From contig NZ_JAINVV010000009.1 of assembly GCF_019880585.1 (NCBI RefSeq), positions 372,001 through 436,000 of the forward strand: a DNA stretch of 64,000 bases. Reading direction: 5' to 3'. Below the pieces are notes generated by a model. It saw only the letters and a list, made by a program, of their open reading frames with translations, searched no databases and was not told the DNA's origin. Numbering within the stretch: the first letter of the stretch is position 1; each line of letters opens with the position of its first letter. This document shows, piece by piece, positions 38,108 to 46,951 of the stretch. Origin of the DNA: Sphingomonas colocasiae. Lineage in GTDB: Bacteria > Pseudomonadota > Alphaproteobacteria > Sphingomonadales > Sphingomonadaceae. The position numbers were made by a program, and so were the translations under genes.

Positions 38108-38937
38108 GCGTCCGGATCCTGACCGGCCGCGCGCTCATTGTAGAGATTGATGATCGCAGCCGCCGTCTCCTCGATCGAACGGCGCGTCACGTCGATCACG
38201 GGCCAGCCATTGTCGGCGAAGATACGCCGGGCATAGGCCACCTCGCGCGTCACCGCATCCTGATCGACATAATCGGTCTCCGGCGCCTGATTGAGCGAGA
38301 GCAGGCGGTTGCGTCGCACCTGGATCAGCCGGTCGGCGCTTGTGGTAAGGCCGACGACGAGCGGATGGCGCAACCGGTAAAGCGTGTCGGGCGGCGGCGA
38401 TTCCGGCACGATGGGGATATTCGAGGTCTTGTATCCGCGATTGGCGAGATAGATCGATGTCGGCGTCTTAGACGTGCGCGAAACACCCGCCAGAACGATG
38501 TCCGCTTCCTCCCAATTCTCCCAGCCGACACCGTCGTCATGCGCGATCGTGAACTGGATCGCGTCGACGCGCGCGAAATAGGCGGCATCCAGCGTGTGCT
38601 GGCGCCCGGGGCGCGCCTTGGCTTCCTGGCCGAGCAGGTTCGACAGCGCATCGGTCACCGGATCGAGCGCTGCCACCATCGGCAATCCCAGCGCGCGGCA
38701 GCGCGCCTCGAGCTTTCGGCGGGTTTCGACATTGACCAGCGTGAACAGGACAAGGCCGGGATTCTGGGCGATATCGATCAGGATGCGATCGAGATGACCT
38801 TCGGATCGGACCATCGGCCAGAAATGCTTGATCGTCTCGACCCCATCGAACTGGGCGAGCGCCGCTTTCGCGATATTCTCCAGCGTTTCGCCGGTTGAAT
38901 CGGACAGGAGATGGAGGTGCAAGCGCGTCATCGACAT
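38104..38937 (-). CDS. PEP synthase/PPDK regulatory kinase-pyrophosphorylase (DUF299)
   Basis: 277-residue bifunctional regulator that ADP-dependently phosphorylates and Pi-dependently dephosphorylates pyruvate phosphate dikinase or PEP synthase, gating gluconeogenic flux. Starts HLLSDSTGETLENIAKAAL, ADP-binding P-loop GVSRTSKTPTS, and DVTRRSIEETAAAI at the end. Two in-frame ATGs (38937, 38931) exist without strong ribosome sites. It is the first gene to the left of the presumed origin and is transcribed away from it. Annotated in Caulobacter relatives as adjacent to oriC. Confidence 0.9.
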   Translation of the reverse strand: MSMTRLHLHLLSDSTGETLENIAKAALAQFDGVETIKHFWPMVRSEGHLDRILIDIAQNPGLVLFTLVNVETRRKLEARCRALGLPMVAALDPVTDALSNLLGQEAKARPGRQHTLDAAYFARVDAIQFTIAHDDGVGWENWEEADIVLAGVSRTSKTPTSIYLANRGYKTSNIPIVPESPPPDTLYRLRHPLVVGLTTSADRLIQVRRNRLLSLNQAPETDYVDQDAVTREVAYARRIFADNGWPVIDVTRRSIEETAAAIINLYNERAAGQDPDA

Positions 38938-38942
38938 ATCTT

Positions 38943-38951
38943 TGTGGATAA
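38943..38951 (-). promoter_or_regulatory. DnaA box 1
   Basis: TGTGGATAA, the exact complement of the strong DnaA box TTATCCACA. It lies six bases upstream of the start of the leftward regulator gene, so DnaA could also influence its expression. Confidence 0.8.
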
Positions 38952-39054
38952 AGTGGGGATTTTTCCAGTGAAAGCCGCGACGGCGCTTTCCATCCACGCA
39001 GATCCGGATTCAATCCACGGGTTTTCAACAGCCAATCGCCCCGGCGGACGAGTC

Positions 39055-39063
39055 TGTGGATAA
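39055..39063 (-). promoter_or_regulatory. DnaA box 2
   Basis: Second exact TGTGGATAA, same orientation as box 1, 112 bases away, in the middle of the non-coding region. Confidence 0.8.
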
Positions 39064-39249
39064 CGGGGATGAGCGACGCGACTCATGCGCTGAATCGGGG
39101 GCCTGCAGGAGTCAAACTGTTGGCAAAGATGCGGACAGGCGATAAGTCCCGCTCTTCCCCGCCCAACATCCTTCATCATCCTTATTTCCAAAGACTCTAG
39201 ATAGAAGAAGAGAGCCGTTCTGAGCGACCGACCGACCGAAACGCGACCC

Positions 39250-40263
39250 TTGCTCTCCGTGCTCAAGGGTGAGCGCCGCCCGGTGCCCCCCGTCTGGCTC
39301 ATGCGCCAGGCCGGGCGTTATCTGCCCGAATATCGCGCGCTTCGCGCCGACAAGGGCGGATTCCTCGAACTGGTGAACGACAGCGAGGCGGCCGCTGAAG
39401 TGACGCTGCAACCGATCCGCCGTTTCGGCTTCGACGGCGCGATCCTGTTTTCCGACATTCTGATCGTGCCCCATGCGCTGGGCCAGGATCTGCGCTTCGA
39501 AGCGGGGGAGGGACCACGGCTTTCGCCCCCATTGGTCGATCATGCGCTTGAATCGCTGAGCATGGTGCCTTCGCGGCTCGATCCCGTCTACGAAACGGTG
39601 CGCAGGGTGCGCGCCGAACTGCCGGCGGCGACGACCTTTCTCGGGTTCGCGGGTTCGCCCTGGACGGTCGCCACCTATATGGTCGCAGGCCAGGGAAGCC
39701 GCGAACAGGGCGAAACGCGGCGCTACGCCTATCGCGATCCCCAGGCATTCGACGCGATCGTCGACGCGATCTCGACGATGACGATCGATTATCTGTCCGG
39801 CCAGATCGAAGCTGGCGTGGACGCTGTGCAGCTCTTCGACAGCTGGGCGGGCAGCCTGTCGCCCGATCAGTTCGAACGCTGGGTGATCGGACCGACCGCG
39901 CGGATCGTGGACGGATTGCGCACGCGTCATCCCGACACACCGATCATCGGCTTTCCAAAAGGCGCCGGAGGCAAGCTTGCCGCCTATGCCCGCGAGACCG
40001 GGGTTAACGCGATCGGACTGGACGAGACGGTCGATCCCGAATGGGCGGCGGCGACGCTGCCCGCCGATCTGCCGGTGCAGGGCAATCTCGATCCGCTGGC
40101 GCTGATTACCGGCGGTGAAGCGCTCGAACGCGGGGCGAGGCGGGTCCTTGCGGCCTTTGCCGACCGTCCCCATATCTTCAATCTCGGCCATGGCATCCTG
40201 CCCGATGCGCCCATCGCGCATGTCGAGCAGTTGCTGGCGATCGTGAGGGGCGGGACGCGATGA
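39250..40263 (+). CDS. hemE: Uroporphyrinogen decarboxylase
   Basis: Cytoplasmic heme-pathway enzyme converting uroporphyrinogen III to coproporphyrinogen III. Motifs WLMRQAGRYLPEYR, FSDILIVPHALG, GFAGSPWTVATYM, IGFPKG, GLDETVDPEW and NLGHGI. With TTG at 39250 it is 337 residues but has no ribosome site. In frame, CTG at 39220 follows GAAGAAGAGAG and would add ten residues (MSDRPTETRP) of the length normally found ahead of LLSVLKGE, so the true start may be non-canonical. Overlaps hemJ by ATGA; lies just right of the origin. Confidence 0.94.
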   Translation: MLSVLKGERRPVPPVWLMRQAGRYLPEYRALRADKGGFLELVNDSEAAAEVTLQPIRRFGFDGAILFSDILIVPHALGQDLRFEAGEGPRLSPPLVDHALESLSMVPSRLDPVYETVRRVRAELPAATTFLGFAGSPWTVATYMVAGQGSREQGETRRYAYRDPQAFDAIVDAISTMTIDYLSGQIEAGVDAVQLFDSWAGSLSPDQFERWVIGPTARIVDGLRTRHPDTPIIGFPKGAGGKLAAYARETGVNAIGLDETVDPEWAAATLPADLPVQGNLDPLALITGGEALERGARRVLAAFADRPHIFNLGHGILPDAPIAHVEQLLAIVRGGTR

Positions 40264-40712
40264 GCGATATGGCCGGCTTCCTGGGCGCCGCGACGCTCTG
40301 GGTGAAGGCAGCGCATGTCATTTTCGTCATCTTCTGGATGGCGGGCATGTTCATGCTTCCGCGCTTCTTCGTCTATCATCAGGAAAGCCCGCCGGGATCG
40401 CCCGAGGACGCCCGCTGGGTGGATCGCGAGACGCGGTTGCGGCGGATCATCATCACCCCGTCGATGATCGTCGTGTGGGTGCTGGGGCTGACGCTGGCGC
40501 TCAATGCCGATGCCTTCTCGCAGGGCTGGTTCCATCTGAAATTCGCCGTGGTCTTCGCGCTGAGCGGTTACCATGGCTGGATGGTCGGCTATGCGAAGAA
40601 GCTCGCCAGGGGCGAACGCCCGCTGCCCGAGCGGACCTTGCGGCTGCTCAACGAGGTGCCCGGCATCGCCGCGGCGGTGATCGTCATCTTGGCTGTCGTC
40701 CGACCCTTCTGA
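40260..40712 (+). CDS. hemJ: Protoporphyrinogen oxidase HemJ
   Basis: 150-residue inner-membrane protein with four helices (CopD-like/UPF0093) that oxidises protoporphyrinogen IX in bacteria lacking HemG/HemY. Conserved His in VKAAHVIFVIFWMAGMFMLPR and in LKFAVVFALSGYHGWM, and the basic loop KKLARGERPLPERTLRLLNEVP. Coupled to hemE by ATGA; consistent with a heme-synthesis operon. Confidence 0.93.
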   Translation: MSDMAGFLGAATLWVKAAHVIFVIFWMAGMFMLPRFFVYHQESPPGSPEDARWVDRETRLRRIIITPSMIVVWVLGLTLALNADAFSQGWFHLKFAVVFALSGYHGWMVGYAKKLARGERPLPERTLRLLNEVPGIAAAVIVILAVVRPF

Positions 40713-40732
40713 ATCGGCCGATCCGATCGCGG

Positions 40733-40761
40733 TTGACTTGCGCGAAAGCGCCGCTTAACCC
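40733..40761 (+). promoter_or_regulatory. Probable promoter for rho
   Basis: TTGACT (40733-40738), 17-base spacer, TAACCC (40756-40761), 110 bases before the rho start, giving a leader long enough for attenuation. The leader itself shows no clear hairpin. Confidence 0.45.
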
Positions 40762-40871
40762 TTTCGGCGAATTTCGTCCTCGGCCGTCCGTGCGCGAGCG
40801 ACTTCCCTTCAAAGCCGATCCGCCAACACGGACATCCCAATCATCACCCGAATACCAATCGGACTCCATCA

Positions 40872-42128
40872 ATGCATCTTAAAGACCTCAAGAAGAAATC
40901 CCCCGCCGAACTCGTTGAAATGGCCGAAGAACTCGGCGTCGAGGGCGCGTCCACGCTGCGCAAGCAGGACCTGCTCTTCGCCATCCTCAAGGTCGAGGCG
41001 GAAAACGGCACCCAGATCATGGGCATGGGCACGATCGAAGTGCTCCAGGACGGCTTCGGCTTCCTGCGCAGCCCCGAAGCCAATTACCTGGCCGGCCCCG
41101 ACGACATCTACATCTCACCCAACCAGGTCCGCAAATTCGGTCTGCGCACCGGCGATACCGTCGAAGGCGAGATCCGCGGCCCCAAGGACGGCGAACGCTA
41201 TTTCGCGCTGACCCGCCTGATCTCCGTCAATTTCGACGATCCCGAAGCGGTCCGTCACCGCGTCAATTTCGACAATCTGACGCCGCTCTATCCCGAGCAG
41301 AAGCTCAACCTCGATACGCTCGACCCGACGGTCAAGGACAAGTCGGCGCGCGTGATCGACATCGTCTCGCCGCAGGGCAAGGGCCAGCGCGCCCTGATCG
41401 TGGCGCCGCCGCGCGTCGGCAAGACCGTGCTGCTGCAGAACATCGCCAAGGCGATCACCGACAATCATCCCGAAGTCTTCCTGATCGTGCTGCTTATCGA
41501 CGAGCGGCCCGAGGAAGTGACCGACATGCAGCGTTCGGTGAAGGGCGAGGTGATCTCCTCCACCTTCGACGAACCCGCGCAGCGCCACGTCCAGGTCGCC
41601 GAAATGGTGATCGAGAAGGCGAAGCGCCTCGTCGAGCACAAGAAGGACGTCGTGATCCTGCTCGATTCGATCACGCGCCTCGGCCGCGCCTACAACACCG
41701 TCGTGCCCAGCTCGGGCAAGGTGCTGACGGGCGGCGTCGATGCCAACGCGCTGCAGCGGCCGAAGCGCTTCTTCGGCGCGGCGCGCAACATCGAGGAAGG
41801 CGGTTCGCTCTCGATCATCGCCACCGCGCTGATCGATACCGGCAGCCGCATGGACGAAGTGATCTTCGAGGAATTCAAGGGCACCGGCAATTCGGAAATC
41901 GTGCTCGACCGCAAGGTGGCGGACAAGCGCATCTTCCCGGCGCTGGATGTCGGCAAGTCCGGCACCCGCAAGGAAGAGCTGCTCGTCGACAAGAGCAAGC
42001 TTTCGAAGATGTGGGTGCTGCGCCGCATCCTCATGCAGATGGGCACCATCGACGCGATGGAGTTCCTGCTCGACAAGATGAAGGATTCGAAGACCAACGA
42101 AGACTTCTTCGATTCGATGAACCAGTAA
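40872..42128 (+). CDS. rho: Transcription termination factor Rho
   Basis: 418-residue hexameric RNA helicase. N-terminal Rho_N helices ([20 protein letters not shown]), cold-shock-like RNA-binding OB fold with GFGFLRSPE, and ATPase: Walker [11 protein letters not shown], Walker [18 protein letters not shown] loop [11 protein letters not shown] and R loop DSGS-like DTGSRMDEV. Length and motifs are normal. The short hydrophobic-poor insert seen in some Rho proteins is absent. Confidence 0.98.
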   Translation: MHLKDLKKKSPAELVEMAEELGVEGASTLRKQDLLFAILKVEAENGTQIMGMGTIEVLQDGFGFLRSPEANYLAGPDDIYISPNQVRKFGLRTGDTVEGEIRGPKDGERYFALTRLISVNFDDPEAVRHRVNFDNLTPLYPEQKLNLDTLDPTVKDKSARVIDIVSPQGKGQRALIVAPPRVGKTVLLQNIAKAITDNHPEVFLIVLLIDERPEEVTDMQRSVKGEVISSTFDEPAQRHVQVAEMVIEKAKRLVEHKKDVVILLDSITRLGRAYNTVVPSSGKVLTGGVDANALQRPKRFFGAARNIEEGGSLSIIATALIDTGSRMDEVIFEEFKGTGNSEIVLDRKVADKRIFPALDVGKSGTRKEELLVDKSKLSKMWVLRRILMQMGTIDAMEFLLDKMKDSKTNEDFFDSMNQ

Positions 42129-42153
42129 TCCAGCGGCGCGTTTCGGGGGCACG

Positions 42154-42870
42154 ATGATCGATCTTCTCGCACTTTCGGCGGCTGCGGCCGGTTCGATCGG
42201 TTCGCCGGTCGACATCTGGCATCATATCGTCGCCGATTTCTCGAATATCGGCCATCCCGCGCAGATGGCGGCGTTCGTCCAGGTGCTGATGATCGATATC
42301 GTGCTTGCGGGCGACAACGCCATCGTCGTCGGCGCGCTGGCGGCCGGATTGCCGGCCGATCAGCGCAAGCGCGTCATCATGATCGGCATCATTGCCGCGC
42401 TGGTGCTGCGCATCGCCTTCGCCCTGGTGGTAAGCTGGCTGCTCGGTATCATCGGCCTGATCTTTGCCGGTGGCGTGCTGCTGCTCTGGGTGGCTTGGAA
42501 GATGTATCGTGAGCTCCATCCGGCGGGCAGCGGCGATTCCCCGGAAATCCACGGCGACCAGTTCTCCGGCGTCCGCCCGGCCAAGAGCTTCGCCGCCGCC
42601 GCCTGGGCGGTCGCGCTCGCCGACGTGTCGATGAGCCTGGACAATGTGCTCGCGGTGGCAGGCGCCGCGCGCGAGCATCCCGGCATCCTGATCATCGGCC
42701 TGCTGCTCTCCGTGGTGCTGATGGGCATCGCCGCGAACATCATCGCCAAATATATCGAGCGTTATCGCTGGATCGCCTATGTCGGCCTGCTGGTGATCCT
42801 CTATGTCGCGGGCAAGATGATCTATGACGGCATCGTCGATCCCAGCGTGGGGCTGATCAGCCTGTTCTGA
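42154..42870 (+). CDS. TerC-family membrane protein (YjbE type)
   Basis: 238 residues, about seven membrane helices. MIDIVLAGDNAIVVGALAAGLP is the TerC hallmark (acidic residues in helix 1), repeated in the second half as ALADVSMSLDNVLAVAGAA. Such proteins export Mn2+ or act in tellurite/metal homeostasis, and some help metallate secreted proteins. Follows rho by 25 bases; ends in a hairpin pair. Confidence 0.88.
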   Translation: MIDLLALSAAAAGSIGSPVDIWHHIVADFSNIGHPAQMAAFVQVLMIDIVLAGDNAIVVGALAAGLPADQRKRVIMIGIIAALVLRIAFALVVSWLLGIIGLIFAGGVLLLWVAWKMYRELHPAGSGDSPEIHGDQFSGVRPAKSFAAAAWAVALADVSMSLDNVLAVAGAAREHPGILIIGLLLSVVLMGIAANIIAKYIERYRWIAYVGLLVILYVAGKMIYDGIVDPSVGLISLF

Positions 42871-42882
42871 AAACGACCGGAG

Positions 42883-42903
42883 CCGCGCCAATCGGCGCGG
42901 TTT
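42883..42903 (+). terminator. Hairpin terminator 1 after terC
   Basis: Perfect 7-bp stem CCGCGCC/GGCGCGG with loop AATC and TTT, 13 bases past the terC stop. Confidence 0.65.
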
Positions 42904-42922
42904 CCCCTGGACCCATGGCGAG

Positions 42923-42949
42923 GCGCGCGATTCACGGATCGCGCGCTTT
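42923..42949 (+). terminator. Hairpin terminator 2 after terC
   Basis: Perfect 9-bp stem GCGCGCGAT/ATCGCGCGC, loop TCACGG, then TTT. Tandem with the first hairpin, ending the hemE-rho-terC region before the AI-2E gene. Confidence 0.65.
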
Positions 42950-43013
42950 GCTGTATTGAACGCCTTCCGGTCGAATCCGGCCGGCGCGTAAGGCCGGTGC
43001 GTCTGTTGGGGGG

Positions 43014-44072
43014 ATGATGACGAAGCTCGAGGATCGGACTTTCCTGGCGCTGGTCGTCGTCATTTCGCTGGCGCTCGCCTGGGTGGTCGAACCGTTCTTC
43101 GGCGCAATCCTCTGGGGGCTGGTCGCGGCTATCCTGTTCTCGCCACTCAATCACCGGTTCGTGCGTCGATTTGGCGGGCGACGCAATATCGCGGCGCTGA
43201 TGACGCTGCTCGTGATCGTGGCGATGGTGATCGTGCCGGCGATCCTGCTCGGCATCTTCCTGCTCCAGGAAATCTCCGCCATCTATGTGAAGATCCGCAC
43301 CGGGCAGATCGATTTCGCGCTCTATTTCCAGGAGGTCCAGCAGATCCTGCCTGGCTGGGCGCGCAGCATGCTGCGCCGCCTGGGGCTCACCAATATCGGC
43401 GCGGTGCGCGAACTGATCGCGGCAGGGATCACCAGCAGCTTCCGTTCGCTTGCCGCTCAGGCTTTTCTGATCGGGCAGAGCGCGTTCGGATTCCTCGTCG
43501 CGCTGGGCGTGATGCTCTATCTGCTGTTCTTCCTGCTGCGTGATGGTGACGGGCTGGTCGCGCGTTTCCATGCGGCGGTACCGCTGCGGCCGGAGCAGAG
43601 CGGGGCACTTGCCGATCGTTTCGTCGCGGTGATCCGCGCGACGATCAAGGGCAGCGTGATCGTCGCGATCCTGCAAGGAACGATCGGCGGCATCGTTTTC
43701 GGCCTGCTGGGCATCCAGGGGGCGCTGATCTGGGGCGTGATGATGGGATTCCTGTCGCTGCTGCCCGCGATCGGCACCGGACTGGTCTGGGTGCCGGTCG
43801 CGATCTACCTGCTGGCGACGGGCGCGATCTGGCAGGGGATATTGCTGGTCTTCTGCGGTTTGTTCGTCATCGGCATGGTCGACAATATTCTGCGCCCGAT
43901 CCTGGTCGGCCGCGATGCGCGCATGCCCGACTATATCGTGCTGATCTCGACGCTCGGCGGGCTCGAGGTGTTCGGTTTCAGCGGCTTCGTGATCGGACCC
44001 GTCATCGCGGCGCTGTTCATCGCCGCATGGGATATCCTGACCGAATCGCGGAAGGCGGAGAATGCCGCATGA
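43014..44072 (+). CDS. AI-2E family transporter
   Basis: 352-residue membrane protein with about eight helices of the AI-2E/YhhQ-like (PerM) family. Typical features: RTFLALVVVISLALAWVVEPF, a central cytoplasmic segment, GVMLYLLFFLLRDG, then the glycine-rich pair ILQGTIGGIVFGLLGIQGALIWGVMMGFLSLLPAIGTGLVWVP and DNILRPILVGRDARMP, the family signature. Reported substrates range from AI-2 to Na+/H+ exchange; not assigned here. Two ATGs (43014, 43017) follow GGGGG. Confidence 0.88.
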   Translation: MMTKLEDRTFLALVVVISLALAWVVEPFFGAILWGLVAAILFSPLNHRFVRRFGGRRNIAALMTLLVIVAMVIVPAILLGIFLLQEISAIYVKIRTGQIDFALYFQEVQQILPGWARSMLRRLGLTNIGAVRELIAAGITSSFRSLAAQAFLIGQSAFGFLVALGVMLYLLFFLLRDGDGLVARFHAAVPLRPEQSGALADRFVAVIRATIKGSVIVAILQGTIGGIVFGLLGIQGALIWGVMMGFLSLLPAIGTGLVWVPVAIYLLATGAIWQGILLVFCGLFVIGMVDNILRPILVGRDARMPDYIVLISTLGGLEVFGFSGFVIGPVIAALFIAAWDILTESRKAENAA

Positions 44073-44488
44073 TCGGGATGTTCCGGCTGTCGCTGATTGC
44101 CGGCGCAATGCTGCCTGCGCTGGCGCAAGCGGCCCCTGCGGACCGTTCGCGGGGGATCTGGCGCAATCCCAGCAACAGCGTCCATATCCGCGCCCATCCC
44201 TGTGGCCAGACGATGTGCGGCACGGTGATCTGGGCGAGCGACAAGGCCAAGGCGGATGCGCGGCGGGGTGGCACCGAGGAATTGATCGGTGCGCAGCTCT
44301 TCAGCGGCTTCGTTCAGGAGAGGAACGGCGTGTGGCGCGGCAAAGTGTTCGTGCCCGATATCGGCAAGACCTTTTCAGGCACGATCACGGTGGTGAATGC
44401 GCGTACGATCAAAGGGGCGGGCTGCCTGATCGGCCGGATCGGCTGCAAGTCCCAGATCTGGACACGGATCGACGAGCCGGCCGGATAA
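44069..44488 (+). CDS. DUF2147 family secreted protein
   Basis: 139 residues: signal peptide (LSLIAGAMLPALAQA) and a DUF2147 domain with GIWRNPSNSVHIRAHPCGQTMCGTVIWAS, DIGKTFSGTITVVNARTIKGAGCLIG and KSQIWTRI. Cys-rich, periplasmic or outer-membrane-facing beta-barrel-like lipocalin-type fold predicted for the family; function unknown. Coupled to the transporter gene by ATGA. Confidence 0.83.
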   Translation: MIGMFRLSLIAGAMLPALAQAAPADRSRGIWRNPSNSVHIRAHPCGQTMCGTVIWASDKAKADARRGGTEELIGAQLFSGFVQERNGVWRGKVFVPDIGKTFSGTITVVNARTIKGAGCLIGRIGCKSQIWTRIDEPAG

Positions 44489-44498
44489 ACAGGATCGA

Positions 44499-45476
44499 TC
44501 AGGGCAAGAGGACGGTGGCACCCACTGTCTTGCGCGATTCGAGCGCCCTGTGGGCTTCGGCGGCATCCGAAAGCGGGTAGCGCTGGCCGATCTCGATCTT
44601 CACGGCGCCCGATGCGAGCATCTGGGTGAGCCTGCTCCACCCCTGCGCCCGATCGGCGGGCAGCTCGATCCAGTCATAGACCGTCGGACGATTGAGGAAG
44701 ACCGATCCTGCCCGTCCCAGAACCAGTGGCGCGACCGGAGGAACGGGACCGCTGGCATTGCCGTAGCTCACGATGATCCCGCGCTTGGCGACCGATGCGA
44801 GCGAGGCATCCCAGCTATCCTTGCCGACACCGTCGAGCACGGCATGGACACCGCGCCCGTCGGTCGCGGCGCGGACGGCCGCCGCAAGATCGTCGAATCC
44901 GCCATGGAGCGAGACATCCGCGCCCAGCCGGGTCGCGACCGCTGCCTTTTCCGGGGATCCACTATGCGCGATCACATGGGCGCCGACGGCCTTGAGCCAC
45001 TGGACAAGGATCGATCCGACCCCGCCGGCAGCGGCATGGACCAGCACCGACTGGCTGGGCTCGACACGGGCGCAGCGCTCGACGAGCGACCAGGCCGTCA
45101 GCCCCTTGAGCAGTGCCGCTGCCGCGGTTTCGGAATCGAGGGTATCGGGCAGCGGAAAGCTGCGGACCGCATCGGCGACGACATGCGTGGCGTAGCTGCC
45201 GCGCTTGGCGAAATAGGCGACCCGGTCACCCGGTGTGAAATCGGTGACGTCTTCGCCCACCGCCTCGACGATGCCCGCGCCTTCCGTCCCCATCAGGATC
45301 GGGGAGGGGGCGGGGTAAAGGCCGGTGCGATAATAGATATCGATGAAATTGACGCCGACGGCCTGGTTGCGGATGCGCACCTCGCCTGGGCCGGGAGCGG
45401 GGAGATCGATATCCTCGCATATGATGGCGTCCGCCGTGCCGGGCTCGCGGACGATCAGCCTCCAGGCGTCGCTCAT
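44499..45476 (-). CDS. Quinone oxidoreductase (zeta-crystallin-type MDR)
   Basis: 325-residue NADPH-dependent enzyme. N-terminal GroES-like domain without structural zinc cysteines (VNFIDIYYRTGLYPAPSPILMGTEGAG) and Rossmann segment VLVHAAAGGVGSILVQWLKAVGAHVI. Reduces quinones by one-electron transfer or protects by enone reduction. Overlaps the dienelactone hydrolase gene by ATGA. Convergent with the DUF2147 gene. Confidence 0.9.
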   Translation of the reverse strand: MSDAWRLIVREPGTADAIICEDIDLPAPGPGEVRIRNQAVGVNFIDIYYRTGLYPAPSPILMGTEGAGIVEAVGEDVTDFTPGDRVAYFAKRGSYATHVVADAVRSFPLPDTLDSETAAAALLKGLTAWSLVERCARVEPSQSVLVHAAAGGVGSILVQWLKAVGAHVIAHSGSPEKAAVATRLGADVSLHGGFDDLAAAVRAATDGRGVHAVLDGVGKDSWDASLASVAKRGIIVSYGNASGPVPPVAPLVLGRAGSVFLNRPTVYDWIELPADRAQGWSRLTQMLASGAVKIEIGQRYPLSDAAEAHRALESRKTVGATVLLP

Positions 45477-46171
45477 CCCAGCGTCTCCGCGAAGAAGGCG
45501 GCGGTACGCGCATCGGCGAGCTCGGCGCCGGCTTCGTCGCGCCGCTTGCTCATCTCCGCGGCGAAACCGTGGTCGAGGCCCTGATAGTCGTGGATCGTCA
45601 CCTTGGGATGATCGTCGAGACCGTCATGTATCGCTTTCTGCGCATCGGGGCCGACGAAATGATCGGCGGTGGGAACGTGAAGCAGCACGGGATGCGCGAT
45701 CGCGTGTTTCTCACCGAGCAGTCCGTCGATTCCGACGCCATAATAGCCGACCGACGCATCGATATCGGTGCGGGCCGCGGTCATGAAGGCGAGGCGGCCG
45801 CCGAGGCAATAGCCGACGCAGCCGACCTTTTTGCCGCCGCTCTTCGCACGGGCGAGGTGGATGGTCGCTTCGATATCGGCGATGCCCTGCGTCTGGTCGA
45901 ACTTGCCCATCCAGCCGAGCGCTTCCTGGAACTCGGCCGGCACATCGGGATCGAGCTCGATGCCGGGCTTCATGCGCCAGAAGAGATCGGGTGCGATGGC
46001 GAGATAGCCGGCTTCCGCCCAGTCGTCGCATTTCTTGCGGATGCCGGGATTCACGCCGAAGATTTCTTGGATCACGATGATCGCACCACGCGCGTCGCCG
46101 GCCGGTTCGGCGCAATAGCCCTGGAAGCTTCTGTCCTTCTCCAACGTTTCGATCGCGATCATGCCGGCCAT
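45473..46171 (-). CDS. Dienelactone hydrolase family protein
   Basis: 232-residue alpha/beta-hydrolase. Nucleophile Cys in VGCVGYCLGGRLAF (family Cys instead of Ser), acid in PTADHFVG and His in LDHGF. Related to carboxymethylenebutenolidase of aromatic ring cleavage, but many homologues are of unknown substrate. AGGAAAGG precedes the ATG at 46171. Start overlaps the alkyltransferase gene by 13 bases. Confidence 0.9.
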   Translation of the reverse strand: MAGMIAIETLEKDRSFQGYCAEPAGDARGAIIVIQEIFGVNPGIRKKCDDWAEAGYLAIAPDLFWRMKPGIELDPDVPAEFQEALGWMGKFDQTQGIADIEATIHLARAKSGGKKVGCVGYCLGGRLAFMTAARTDIDASVGYYGVGIDGLLGEKHAIAHPVLLHVPTADHFVGPDAQKAIHDGLDDHPKVTIHDYQGLDHGFAAEMSKRRDEAGAELADARTAAFFAETLG

Positions 46172-46656
46172 GGGAGTACCTTTCCTGAGTGACGGGATTC
46201 GTGGTCGAGCAACCACAATTTGGTCGTCGGGCCCCGGCCGCCCGAATAGGCGCCGAGCTTGTCCCCCGACGCGAGCACGCGGTGGCAGGGGATGATGATG
46301 GGGAAGGGGTTGCGCGCGCAGGCCTGGCCGATCGCGCGTGGGCCGGAATCGAGCAGCCGGGCAAGCGCGCCGTAGCTCAGCATGTCGCCATAGCCGATGC
46401 CGGCGATTCCGGCGCGCAATGCGTCGCCCCGCGAACTGGCCGCCGGCGCCAGCGGAAGATCGAAATCGCGCAGGCTTCCCGTGAAATAGGCGCGGATCTG
46501 CGCCTCGGTTTCACGAAGGACGGGCGTGGAGCCGGGACGCTCCCGATCGCTGCTGTCGGGTTCGATCGCGGTGTGTGTGAGGGTATCGCCATCGGTCACC
46601 AATCTGATCATGCCGATGGGCGTTGCGATCAGGGCATGGTCGGGCGCATAAGTCAT
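46159..46656 (-). CDS. ogt: Methylated-DNA-protein-cysteine methyltransferase
   Basis: 165-residue suicide repair protein that moves O6-alkyl groups from guanine to its own Cys. Active-site motif IIPCHRVL preceded by ARNPFP, DNA-binding helix LARLLDSGPRAIGQACARN, and the C-terminal YSGG. The N-terminal domain is degenerate, as in Ogt. First gene of the three-gene leftward cluster with dienelactone hydrolase and quinone reductase. Confidence 0.93.
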   Translation of the reverse strand: MTYAPDHALIATPIGMIRLVTDGDTLTHTAIEPDSSDRERPGSTPVLRETEAQIRAYFTGSLRDFDLPLAPAASSRGDALRAGIAGIGYGDMLSYGALARLLDSGPRAIGQACARNPFPIIIPCHRVLASGDKLGAYSGGRGPTTKLWLLDHESRHSGKVLPWPA

Positions 46657-46707
46657 TGACCAGAGCCTAGCAGCGCCGCTTGGGACTGCTCAAGGGGAGA
46701 CGCACTC

Positions 46708-46947
46708 ATGAAGATCAATGTCGAGGTCGATTGCACGCCGGAGGAGGCGAGGCGCTTCATGGGTTTGCCGGACTTCACGCCCGTCCATGAGAAATATGTG
46801 TCCAACATTCTGGAGTCGATGGACAAGGGCGTCAGCCCGGAGATGATGGAAACACTAATGCGGAGCTGGATGCCGATGGGCGAGGCGAGCATGAACATCT
46901 GGCGCAAGATGTTCGACCAGGTCGGGGGCGGTTCGTCCTCGTCCTGA
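46708..46947 (+). CDS. DUF6489 family protein
   Basis: 79-residue soluble protein, function unknown. Features MKINVEVDCTPEEARRFMGL, NILESMDKGVSPEMMETLMRSWMPMGEASMNIWRKMFDQ and a Gly/Ser tail, a family kept beside mnmE in sphingomonads. CAAGGGGAGA is a strong ribosome site. Shares the direction of mnmE, four bases away, and so may be part of the same operon. Confidence 0.78.
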   Translation: MKINVEVDCTPEEARRFMGLPDFTPVHEKYVSNILESMDKGVSPEMMETLMRSWMPMGEASMNIWRKMFDQVGGGSSSS

Positions 46948-46951
46948 TCCG

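Larger units (their letters stand above)
38938..39249. other. Probable chromosomal replication origin (oriC)
   Basis: 312-base gap between divergent regulator and hemE genes with no coding frame. It contains two perfect DnaA boxes (38943-38951 and 39055-39063), weaker ATCCAC-containing matches at about 38991 and 39014, and an AT-rich tract at 39170-39213 that could unwind. Next to hemE is the established oriC place in Caulobacter and other alphaproteobacteria. Genes on both sides run outward. parS and parAB are 9-13 kb to the right. Confidence 0.8.

Noticed and set aside
38988-39020. ATCCAC motifs as further strong DnaA boxes
   Set aside because: Three mismatches to TTATCCACA; kept only as weak sites.
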